64,000 bases of DNA from Cheiracanthium punctorium. Its lineage: Eukaryota; Arthropoda; Arachnida; Araneae; Cheiracanthiidae. A model generated the notes under the pieces. That model saw nothing but the letters and a program-made list of their open reading frames with translations. It was not told the DNA's origin and searched no databases. This document shows, one piece after another, positions 1-12,900 of the stretch (its first letter is position 1; every line of letters begins with the position of its first letter). Made by a program: the position numbers and the translations under genes. Where the stretch lies: positions 124,001 to 188,000 of the forward strand of contig JAWZYV010012403.1 in the NCBI GenBank assembly GCA_038373885.1, given 5' to 3'.

Positions 1-1192
1 AAAGATATTGCGATTAGGTTTAATTGGGATATGGAGGTCTATAGTTTAAAATGGTAAGCGTTAGAAATAATAACACAAGAGGGCACCGTCAACAACACGA
101 TGCATGCTCAGATAGAGGAGACGTGACTCGAAGTGATGAAGCGGGGAACAAGCTCAATTCCGAAGATGGCAGCGACCTAGCTGCCGAAAGCATTAAATGG
201 TTCGTTTTTTTAACTTTTACGGAGTTTTTATAGATTTTTATGATATTTTAACTTTATACTAAGGTTTCTCCATGCTTGATTTTAACTAAATACTGAAAAG
301 AAATTTAAAAAAAGTTATGTAATGTATGTAAAAAAGTAAAAATCAAATTTTTTAGTTTCTTTCTTTGTTTGCTTTGACAAACATTCTTTCATTCAACTTT
401 TAGTTTAATTTTGTTGTATTCTTTTTACTAATAACTGAACCTGCCCTTTTAAATGACTGTTGCAGGTTCCTTTAAAAAAAAGAGGTAATAAGTTTGATTC
501 TTACAGCATTAGAGATTTAAATAAAGGAATGCCAAGAGAAAAATATTAATTCTCAAGATGGGTAGGAAAAGATTGAAATCAGGATGCCAAAAATTAATGA
601 TTATCAAATTTTTGCTGGGGGACCCCCCCCCCAACAGTATTCAACTATTTGACAGGGGGGGGGGGGAGAGAGAGTGGCAGTAATCTGCAGATCTACAAAG
701 TAAATAAAAATGCAGAATTTCATGGATAACTCTCATGCCTACTAGTTAAACCCCTCAGGGAGAGCAGGGTTTACAGACCTGTGGATTTTTTTGCCACTGC
801 ATGTTCACATTAGTGGTATACCTTTATGTTTACCACATCATCGGAGTAAGAAAAGTCTTTTTGGTAGAATGATAATCGACTCCACCCAAAATATCTATAT
901 TAAGACAACAGCAGAAGCAGAGTAAAAATCACATTTAAGCAAAGATTGGTGCAGGATTTATGTTACAGAATTAATATAACTGTGTTTTGTTCAAAAAATC
1001 ATACATCTTACAGAATGTCCAAAATCTGTACATTGTACGGCTAAACCCTACAAGTTGGCAGGCATGTAGTTTTTTAAAAAGTGTGTATTTAAAAAGTTTG
1101 TATGCATTTTGTATTGATATATACTTTGCTTAAAGTAACTAAAAATTAGATGTGTAGAATGAATACAGTAATGAATAAAAAATAAAAATTAC
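1..1192. other. Intron 29 (partial), no clear gene
   Basis: Intronic sequence downstream of the last visible ZFYVE26 exon. It holds C-run and G-run tracts near 620-670 and no recognisable transposon coding. A 60-codon plus-strand open frame at 51-233 is less AT-rich than its surroundings, with a polar composition (RGHRQQHDACSDRGDVTR). It has no recognisable domain and might be the first exon of another gene or chance. Confidence 0.4.
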
Positions 1193-1288
1193 CTTTTCTG
1201 TTCCAGCATATTTTGAAGTTTCAAGAACTCGCAAGATTTTGTTTAAGAGTGGATTTTCTTGTTTAGGATCATTTTTATCATTAATTAT
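1193..1288 (-). CDS. ZFYVE26: ZFYVE26 exon 29
   Basis: 96-nt exon, phase 0 at both ends, flanked by AG and GT on the minus strand. It encodes a charged helix beginning IINDKNDPKQENPL and ending ETSKYAGTEK. It is the most 3' exon visible; the donor at 1191-1192 shows the coding region continues left of the window, as expected since spastizin has a few hundred more residues after this point. Confidence 0.8.
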
Positions 1289-4200
1289 CTGTCCAAATTA
1301 ATTATACAAAAAATCACATTATCATACAAACAGGATCAACAAATTAAAATACACAGATTAAAAATACTTTACACTAAATTGATATTTTTAGATTGAGGTA
1401 GGAAATACATGAAAAAGTATTTTGAACTTTATAAATGAACTAGTCCCATAATTGCAATTCTGAAGGTTTCTGAAGGTAAAATTAACAAGTCTTTAACAAA
1501 GTAAATAAAGTAATAAAAATTATTTCATTGCTTTAAAAATGATGATTTTGAAGATGATTAACATCCAAAGCAGCTGAAACAGTTTGAAGGAACTGAAATG
1601 CTAAGATTTTATTATGAAGATTTGTGCCAAATGCAAATCAGTTTATATAGATATAAGTTTTTTTTCCCCCCTGAATTCCATGCTATTTTTCCTTGAAATT
1701 TTAGCATTCGGTTGACATCTTGTTCCTATTTTAGATGTGCAACCTCTTTTTCTTTCTTGACTTTCACAATTTCCATTTATCAGGGTTCATACTCATTTTT
1801 CAAAATGAAATTCCCTGAGTTTTCCAGGTGATTTTTCAAGAATTTCCAGGTTATCGCAAAAAAATAAACATAAGACTAAATACTTTTAATTTATATGCCC
1901 CATTCTAAGGTAATGAAATTATGATAGCACTATGGTAATCAAAATTATACTCCCCCTCAATTATCGCAAAATCAATGGATTACATTTATATCACAAACAT
2001 GGTTTTAAATTCAATTTCACCTATAAAATATCAGAAATTATGCAACAGCTTTACAGAAGTAAAAAAGAATTTTTGGGACCACTTCATTGATTGATAGTTT
2101 CAAGATATGTTTTTTTATACTATTGTCAGTACATAAGGCTATTGGTAAAAATTGCCATATACTTTAGAACTAAGTAAATTCCACCAATCCTATGCATAAA
2201 CAATGAAATATTTAACACTAATAGGAACACACATTCTACATTGTAATCTAGCAAATATCAGCAGAGTTTGTATATACGTGATAATATTACACAATCTAAC
2301 TTTGTGCACAGTACACAACACAAAGAACAGCCCTTCCAACTCAAATGAGAAAAGGGGGCAATCACAAATGCTCAGAACTGCAGAGACAAAACGAGAAGCA
2401 AGTGTGCTATTCATCCTAAGCAGTCTTAAGTGATAGATGATTAATCTTGTATAATCCATTTCCAATTGCATGAGTGCTTCATTAGTGAAGTAGTTGACCC
2501 TTGAATAGGGTGAAAGTCATAAAAATAAAGAGAGGGGGGTAAATTTTCTTAAAATTCCAGGGTTGAAGCTGGATTTTCCAGGTTTTTAAAGCAAAATTAC
2601 ATTTTTCCATGAGATTTCCCTGAGTTTTAAGAGCTAATTTTCAATTCCCTGAGTTTTCCCTGTTTTCCAGGTTTCCCTGAGGGCGTAGGAGCCCTGATTT
2701 ATGGCACTCTATATGAAAAATGACCTCGGAATTTATTCATAATCTTAGAAACTATTGTAAATAACAAAATATTTGAATGAATACTGAAAGAAAATGATGT
2801 ATATTTATCTTTGGGCTGTTTACTTGATTAATTACTTAACTGACTTAATTAACAAAGTGGTTGAATATATTTCACCATAATTATTGTATCTATTTCTTAC
2901 TTCAAATATTTAAGAGTTTACTATACATAAACAGCATTATATTTTTCCACTTTTCATATCGTAACTGCGTAGGGGCTAAGATGGGATAAGCCAACTCTAG
3001 AAAAATTTTAGATGGTGGGTGGTTGCCCGCACTAGAAATACCCCCAAAAGCTATACAGTTATGGCAACATCCATGTTAGACTTACATGGATTTTCCATGA
3101 CTTTTTCTAAATCCTCTAATTTTCCCTGATCAACATTCAGTTCCCTAACTTTTCAGGTCTGCAAGTGCAACTTGCAGAACTACTTTAAGTTACACAGCAA
3201 ACCAAAATAAAGTATTTTTGATTTTTCTAGTTATAAATTAAAATAGGTAAAAAATTAACAAACAAGTAAATTTTATAACATGGCAGTAAGATTTTAATAA
3301 ACAGAGATGTATTTGCTATAATGTTGAAGTTATGGGATTAAACAACTTTTAAGTTATAAATTCCTTCAGCATAAATTATTTCAACAGTTATATGTTAAAA
3401 TGGGAGGGGGATGATGGAAAAAAAAAAAAAAAAAAATACAGTAGAACCTCGATTAACCGAAACTCTCAGAAAATTGCTTTTTGAAGGAGATTCTGAATCT
3501 GGTGCAGTTTCAATAATTGAGTTTTGGCACACTGCCAATATTCAAGACTGCATTTATATGATCAGTGATGCGTGGGGATCTATGCTGCAATCGACACTAA
3601 GACGAAATTGGCAAAAACTTTTGCCGAATTTTTCAACTGGCGCAGATGAAAATGCTACAGACATTGTGAAAGATAGTGTTACTGAGTTTTCGAGCCTTTT
3701 TAGCACAATGAAAGGTTTTGAAAATTGAGGGGATAGAGAAATCACAGATTGGTTGAATTGTGACGTGGATGATACAGGCTTCCAGTTGCTCAATGATGAG
3801 GAATTAATAGCAGAAGTCTGAAAATCTCCGAAAGGAGAAGACGGGAATGATTCTGGAGTAAATAAGATCTGTAACAATGATGCTTTTGAGTACTTCTCAA
3901 AAGGCTTTTTTTTGTTGGAATAACAGGAACAGTGTGATTCCTCTGAAATCATGCTTTTAAGAAAACTTAACCATGCAGATAGAGCTGCATGGCAAAGGAT
4001 GGCCAATTTACACCAGATGAAGCTTCCATTTAAACCATTGTAAGTTTTTGTTTCAGAAATAAATTTATTTTCATTTATAATTTTAATTTATTTAACAGTT
4101 AAAATAGTCATAATAGCAGTTCAATGACGATACTACATCAGGGTGTCTACCATTAAAGTAAGCTTGATTTCTTGACTTTTTCTTGACTTTTCTTGACCAT

Positions 4201-6890
4201 AACAAATACGAAACACTAATATCAAAATTACATTCGTGCCAGGGATGCAGAATATGTACGATCCGGCAATCTAGGATAGGGGGAAATTTTACAGACAATA
4301 TACAACTGATTTCGATTTTAACAATGAATTACAAAATTCTTCGAGTTATTCTTTCCCATTCCTATTTTTAAAGCAATTTTTTTTCAACTTTTTCACCGAT
4401 CAGCAGTTTGCTTTTTCTTAACTTGGACCAATTGCTATTTAGTAAACATGTATGTAGCTTGTACATTGCAAATATTTTTACACTTATGGTAATACAGAAC
4501 TTATGCAAGTCTATAAACATATCATAAAATTTTGGGGAAATTTGCATATGGATTGAGGGAAATCTTGAGAGTAAAAACAGTTTCTGCACCCCTGCATCAT
4601 GCTGATAGAATGAAGAAAAATTATACTTTTAAATTTAACACTATTAATATACAGGGTGATCAGCGAATAAGCCCTGATTTCAAAATTAAATATCTCTACA
4701 ACAAAGATCGACAGAATTATGCGGTAAACTGTACGTTTATTAGCAAAACTGTAAAATTGGTCCACAAAAGTTTAGAAAATTTAGTTACAAAAATCGTCAA
4801 CTAAGAATTTGAATGAAACGGAAAAAGGGAGTTGAGTCGCTAATCGTGACCTAGTGCTTCATTTCTTGACCTTTTCTTGACTTTCGTGACCATTTTTCTA
4901 ATTCTTGACTTTTCCGTGACTTTCGTGACCTTTGCATGATGGTAGACACCCTGTACATATTAAACTACATGATTTTTGATGAATTCTCGATTATCCGAAA
5001 ATTTCGATTATCTGAAGTAGGTTCAGTCCCAATTACTTCGGATAATCGAGGTTCTACTGTACAACAACAAATTGTTGGATTGTACAAAAATTTAGTACTC
5101 TTTATAGATCACAAATAAACATACCTTCAAACATTGCTGAAATTTTGTTCTGGCTGCTGGTAAATCTCCTGCTCTAATGCAGAATAGTCCCCAACTTGAC
5201 CAAACTCCTGTTTTGTCCAAGTTAAATTTTGTGGAAACTTCAAGAGCCAAACTCATGCGCTCTTCTTCCAACAATTTATCACGTAATTTTCTAAAATGGA
5301 TTAATTACATATTATTGTACTGCAAAACAATGATTTAATAATAATACACTAGTATTTTTACTATACACAACTCAATTTTAACATAGAAAGCTACAGTCCG
5401 AAGCTGCCAGAGAGAAAGAAAAAAAAAGAAGATTGTCTTTAAGTTTCAAGGAAGAAAAAAGGATTTTATAGCATGTCAAACAAAAAATATATGGTTTAAT
5501 GAAGTGTCTTTGTTTAAAATGGACTAACCTCATACATGTATATCAATTTAATTCCTTCTCGGATGCTCTAGTTTTGGAGTTAGTAAAGGAGGCCCCACAC
5601 TTATTAGCAATTGTACGACCCATTAGTATAAGGGAGATTTTAATATCTGGGGAAAGAATTGGGTGATGTAATAAATCACTGATTTGTGGTTAGAAAGGGG
5701 TATATTTCGTTTGATGAACAATCAAATCAAAAACAATAGTACTAAACAGTACACTGCAAAATGGAGAAAGCCTTTTTTGACTGCAAATCAGAGATTTAGG
5801 GTAACATCCCTATGCAAGAGCTATCTAAGATCTGACAGTCTGTCCAACTAAACGTTCATTTATACTTTGAGTTGATATTAACAGATAAAAAACTATGGCA
5901 TTAAACACCATTCTCAATTTTCTTTAATGTTATTTTTGTGTTTCATTTATTTATTATTTGTTGGATCCACAACCAAGAAAATCTCATATCAAGAAACATT
6001 TAAATACATCTATTGATGATCAGAGGAACAAATTTCCTACTATGGGAGTAAATATCAATAAATTTTGAAGGAAGAGAATTTGAATGAAAAACTGAAGATA
6101 TTGATACTTAAATGTTAAAACGTGAAAAGAGGTGAAACGGGAAAAGCAGCAAATATATAAGTCTAACTTATATATTTGAGATTAAGGATATATTTGAATA
6201 ATTCATCTAATGCACACCTTGAAAATACATTATGCTAAGATTTAAAATTATTCACATAAAACATTAAAACCTAAATATTTCATTACTAGTTATAAAAAAT
6301 TTAATTTAATTATGATTATTTATTTATTTATTTGAGCAAGAGTATAACTATGCCAAGAATAGGGCACTTGATACTTCTATAGATTGACCATTTGAAAGCA
6401 TAGTCATGTCTCTCAGAATGTATCAACACTTATATTGTTATACAGAATATTTACAAGGAAATGTAGCATGTTTGAAATCTATAACCTAAACACTTGAGTA
6501 TTGGCATCAAAACTGGTACAGCAAGTGTTTTAGTATATTTGATCATAGAATCACCTTTCATATGACTGACACTAGCATTATACTTTCGATTAAAAAATGT
6601 TTTGTAATGACATGCTGTTACTTTTTAGTTATATATTTCATATGGGGCCAAACTTTGAAAAAATATATAAATGTATCTATTATGTACTTTAAAATATATA
6701 TATGTTATTTAGTAAGATATTGAAGATTCAAAAAGACCTTATTTTTGGCTAAATTGTTCTTTTTATGACGAGTGAGAATTTTATTAAAATTCTTTCTCTC
6801 AGAGGGCTTACAAAAACTGATTAACAAAACTGGTGATTAGTAATTTTTAAATATCATTGTATTTCACTTTTTTAGAGATCTAAATTAAAA

Positions 6891-6932
<42 letters not shown>

Positions 6933-9900
6933 ACACACAGTTTTATAAAATATACACTACAATGTTTCTGCGATTTAAAAATTAAATAAAAAGGCAAAAA
7001 GAACATGCTTTCCCCAGTAGCAAACAGCCATCAGTTCCTGAAATACTGATAATCAATTTGGAAGGAATCGCAACCGAATCTGTGCAAGGTTATTCATTGC
7101 ATTGGGGGGAACTTATCTTGGCTCTTGCTCCTGCATGTCTGCTAGGGAACAGTGAGAATTGATCAACTGGCATGGGGGGGGGGAAATTGGGCATGGAGTT
7201 GAGGCGATTACAATGTGGAACTTATGACTTTTCTTTAACGAAACCGTGCAATCAGTGAAAGTATTGCATTTTAGCTTGTTTATTCAATTTAACGTTTCAA
7301 TTTATTCATATTTTTATACACCATGCATTTATTTTTAGATACCTTATATCATAAGTGTAGCATGACTGAAAAATTTGGAAGTATATAAGATATTTTTCAT
7401 ATTGTGAGATTTAAATATATAATTACTTGTAAAGGAATCTTAATTTTAAAGTCCATTTCTATTCAGTAATCATGGAACTGAATTTTTCGATAATTAACTA
7501 ACTGACATCAGACATGTAAAAAGCTACTTTTAATTGATTATTAGAATTTCTAAGGATTTTTGATTACTGTTAGTTTTTAAAAAGATTATGCTTAGTCAAT
7601 GTTAAATTTGCAAAAAAATCAGTAATCTTGACCTTAATTTAAAAAAAAGAAAGAGAGAATAATGCAAAATCAATATATTACCATTTCTACACAGATTACA
7701 GTCATTTCCACTTGTACAAAATCTCATAAAAGTAGCTGTCCACACACCAAAATTAAGTTAAAAGAAATTTTGACACACGAAAAGATGCTAGTATGTGCAT
7801 CTGTCAGCTTTTAAGATAGAGAGAAGAATGAATGATCTTGGCTAATCTCCTCTGTGGGTCACCTCTTCCCGACTGATGCCTTAACCAATCAGTATTCATC
7901 GCACACTTATCATGTAATAATGATGAGGAACCTTTCAGGAACTTAGGAGAAAGTGCCATATGGACCAGTTTGTTGGTTTTGCAATTGGCAAACACTATCC
8001 TATCGATCACAACTGTGCATAAAGATTTACGATGACTATCTGAAGCACCAATGATAGGCAGGAGAAACCCCAATTAAGGGTTGCTACTAGGGTTTAAACA
8101 ATAGATGCATTTCAAAGAAAATCATTACCTTACAGTATCACTGCTCGTTAAAGCTTCTCTAGGTAAAAGATGTCTACAGTTAGCATTTACTAACAGTTTC
8201 ATGATGTCCAAATGTTGAAAATACAAATCAGCTAAAGCTTCCCCTTCATTGTCATGTACTTGATGGCATGACACTTTAGCACTCACAAGAAGAGATTTTA
8301 TCATACTGAAACAAAGTTTTAAAATATTTAAAAGAAAATTAAATAAACATCTCATTAAAAAATTGATCCAATAGTCACAAAAAAATTATTTGAATGACAA
8401 AATACTAGTATATTGTACATGGAGTAATACAACAATATACAGAATAAACATACTGGAGATACATTTTCATCAATTTGGTATGTAAGTAAAAACTTAAATG
8501 AATAAAGCATACAAATAAATTAGTTTATATGTTTTATTCATTTATTAGTTTTGTTAATACTTTATAAAGTAACATATTGTATTAGGAGAAAAATGGAATC
8601 AACACTAGAATCGGGATATTTATGATGTTAACAAAAGCACTGCGAGAAAGGATCAAAATGACTGCTTTACATACTTTTTTTTTTTTTTAAATAGAAAATA
8701 GAGAAGTACCTCATTCTCAATTTAAATTATTTGGATTACAATACTTTTATTTTTGCCAAACTTTGTATAAGATTCACTTACAAAATATTAATATGTGCTT
8801 TCAGTTTTGTGTGTGTGTTTAATTCTTAAAATTACTACAAAGGACTTAGAAATTGACCAAGTGTAATTTCAAATGAATTACCGAGTCAAATTACTGAACA
8901 AATGTTAAATTCTGTGCCCTATACTAGAAAAAAAAAATAGGCCCTTAAAGGACCATAATGGGAAATATAAAAAATTTGATGATGCATTGTGCAAATTTTA
9001 AACACACTAACAAATGTAATGAAAAAGATGTTAACAGTAAAACGACTAACTTACAGTACAGAAAACCATTAAATTAAAAAAATGAAATATCTGACTGCAA
9101 TTAAAAAAAAAAAAAAAGCTTTTGTAAAAATGTTTACTTCAATTAATATACTTAACAAAGTAGTTTTTAAAAAATGTTATTTAAATAAAATATTTGTATT
9201 TAACATATATACATCATTTAAGGCAGCTCTAAAAAACATAAAAATCTGGTGCGATTCCACTCAGCTATGGAACACTTGATTATTATTAAGTGTTTACACA
9301 AACTTGAATCTGTGAATAATTCCACAAAAGACAAAAGTGAAAATTATAATGTATTCTTTGAATATTTCCCTGAAATTCATATTTTTATGACATTAATTCA
9401 GTACTTTCACCAATCAATATGTCTGGAGGATTTTAAATACAAATATTTTAATCTAGGCTACATTGTATAAGAATAGTTTTTTTTTTTTTTTTTTGTAGCA
9501 CTGTAAACAAACTTCCAAGTCATACATACCAAAATTTATTTAGTATGTAAGACAGTGGCCAATAACATGCATACCTAATTTGAACTAAATAGAATAAACC
9601 ATGTAAACATTATTGAACATTAAACAGTTTGCGTCTATAGGCTGTAATGCATAAGAATTCTTTTTTGAAGCGCTCTATAAAACAAAGTGCTCTACACACA
9701 TCAAAATCTACACAGGTTGTGCGACCTATAATATACATCGAGCTTATTCGAATGCACCATTCATTTAGACACAAGAGCACTAAATGATTAGCATTCACAG
9801 GCTGCAAAGTAAAAAAAATTAATTTTTACAAACCTGTGAACAAACTATCAGTTCTAAACACACCGAAATCTATGGAAGTCATGTGATCATGACCAATTAC

Positions 9901-12900
9901 ACATTTTTAATCAATCAAATGCACTGTTTAGAAGCTAGCTCACTTTCAGCAGTTTGCGTCAATAGGCTGTCATGTATGAGAATTCTCAAAATGTGTTAAT
10001 ACATCAAAATCTCATGGTTGATTTTTTTCATGATTACAATACATTCCTTACATTTGCAATGTATCATAATCATGTTTGGAAAGTATACATGTATGGTATA
10101 GATGTTTCGAAAGTAAAAAAATATTACTTGGTATGTAACCTTATCAAAACTAAACATATTATGTCAAGTTTCCAGCATGTATCTTTAAAAACTTTATAAT
10201 ACATATTCAATTAAATTTACTCAAAATGTTAAATGTTCAGGAGAAAAAAAAATCAAATTAAACAGCAACAATAGTTAAAAAATACAAAATTTCATTGAAT
10301 TTTTCTAGCTAACTTCCCCTTTCAAATTAATTTTTTTCTGAAAATTTAATTACTATCACAGATTTCCCATTAAAAATATGTATAGCATAGTTTGAAAAAG
10401 CCAGTTTAAAAAACTTTTTACGCTTTTTCTTAGCAAAAGTACTTTTTTATAAAGGCAACAAGGGTCACACAATAAAACTGGTAAATACTTGTATCAAAAT
10501 ACTGCAAATTATGTTTTGAAGAATTGATTTTGCAATTACATAGACAAAAACCATTCGAAGATTTACAGGATAAGTGTATTGTATTTTTGACATTATCACA
10601 GGCTTACCTTATGATAAGACTGTAATCAATTTCCACTGGTATTTTGCCAGATCGTCTTGGTTTTATTTTTCCTAGAAGTCTATCACAAAGGTTCAACATG
10701 AACTGAGCACATTTCCTCGGATCCTTATGAAGTCTTAAAATAGAAAAACAAAGGGAAATGCTAGGAGCCTGAAAGAAGGGGGGGAAAAAAGAGAGAGAAA
10801 AAAAAAGTATACATAAATTCCAAAGATACTAATAATATCATGTGATATTCATTACAATACTTTTTAAATTAGCATTTCAATACTTTTAGAAAACCCAGCA
10901 ATACTTGATGCATGATGCTTTTTGTAAAAGTAGCCCTCAATAGAAGACACAAAATAATTTAGTTATAATATATGAACACTCTTAATTATAAGTTTTTGTA
11001 TAGTTTTGGGGGCATTTTAAGTCAGTTAAACAAGATTAACAAAATTAGATTTATGACAATTACAGCAAGAATCTTCTAGTTTTTATTTATGTTAGGGTTA
11101 GTATTTTATGCATTGTAAAATCTGAAAAACAATGCGAGACTAATTATTGATTTAAAAAAATTTCAAGGCATTAAAAGGTACAACATTTTTTTTGAGAGTT
11201 TAGATTGTTATTTGAAGTTGTAGTGTATTAAAATAAATAAACACTTTGTGAAAAAACACACATAAAATGATACTTATATTAAGATAGGATCGCTTCGACA
11301 GAAAATTTATTCAGTCGGAATTAAAACAGTGGGAACTCACTGTTATGTGAGACGAAGGGCTTTGACTGATGAAGACTGAAAAAATTTTCAGTCGAAATGA
11401 TCAGTCAATGAAAGTATCATTTTATGTGTGTTTCTTCACAAAGTTTTTATTTATTTTAATGTTTAACACTAGTATTTTTAGTGGTTTTTCCATACGTAGT
11501 AGTTTCAATCCATATTACTGATATTAAATCCCACTGCTGCAATATACCCATGTAAAAATAAATAAAGATTCGTAGTTATGAAAAGTTTTGTAGAGAAAGT
11601 TAGAAATCACATGACTTAAATGAGAGATAATTAGAAACAAACACTTCAGATTAACATACATGCAGATAAAATCCATACTTTATATACAAGAAATTCAGTT
11701 CATCTTGAGTTGGTTAAAACGTGTAAGAAATAAAAACAGTTATAAAACAACCTTCACAAGCCATTATCAAATAACTATTCAATTAATAACTTATTGGATG
11801 AAGTCTCCAAACAATGCTTTTACCTGATCATAAGAAAATTCATTTCGAACAGATGCATTTTGTTCGCTGTCAGGAGATAATACCCATCTGAAAGCTTGAG
11901 CATGTCCTTGCATACTACTCATTCGCCTTCTCATGCCAACACTATCTTGATATGGAGAATTTCTTGGACTTGACTGCACTACATTAACAGAAAGTATCTG
12001 ATTAAACAGAATTCATTACAACTGTACTGTCTGTAATTTTACTGTTCGATTTCTAATACAAATACTTAAAATATCTTTCAAAAAAAGAAAGAAAGAAAGA
12101 AAGAGGCTCTTAAACAATTATAGCATCCAACAGTAACTTTCTACAGTAAAAATATAAAACATATTAAATTTTTGTTGAAAAAAATCCACTTTGAGTATTT
12201 TAGAAAAGTAAAATATTTCACATACGGACGTAGTTCATACTTAAAAAGTAGTATTGCAGAGAAAATAGATAATTTTTTAAAGATTAATTAAATAAAAAAA
12301 ATTATAAATTAAATGAAAATAATTTCCCCAGTGGAAGATAATTTCCCCCCAAAATTATAATAAGTAATAATATTTTGGAGACATTATACAAAATTCAAGA
12401 ATGCAAGTTAAAAGTAGCAAATCTTTAAAAGTGTTAATTTATTTCAAATGACATTTTAAAAATACTAACTTGAGGATAAAACACGATATCTTTTATCAAA
12501 TGATGATGAAGTCACATGAACACTCCCAGTCATTCTAAAAAGAAATAAATAAGAAAAATGCAATTTTGTGCAGAATAAAGGGTAAATCAACTGGAGAAAA
12601 TTAGAAAACTACTAATCTCTCTTGAACTGCAACTTTCATATTAAGGGAAATCTAAAGTTCTAATAAGTGCTTGAAGCCGAAATATGTATGTTAAAGTAGA
12701 ATGTACTTCATTTTTAAATATCTAATGATTTTCAGCATGTATACGTCTGAATAAATTTAAACTTAAATTTGTGATAAAATTTATCTACTAATATGATAAA
12801 AAGCAACAGTCTAATGATAGTCTAATAATTTTAAATATAAATTAAATGTCTTTTTAAGTACTCTTGAAATGAATAACAGAATGTGTAATGTATTTGTTAT

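Noticed and set aside
600..680. C-run and G-run tracts as a possible regulatory hairpin
   Set aside because: Homopolymer tracts like these recur throughout the window and may be sequencing noise; no supporting structure.
2190..2471. Overlapping open frames on both strands
   Set aside because: They sit within a MITE and lack any domain or codon bias; mutual overlap marks them as accidental.
7804..8073. 89-codon minus-strand frame near exon 27
   Set aside because: It ends before exon 27, has no suitable splice sites or phase, and no recognisable family.
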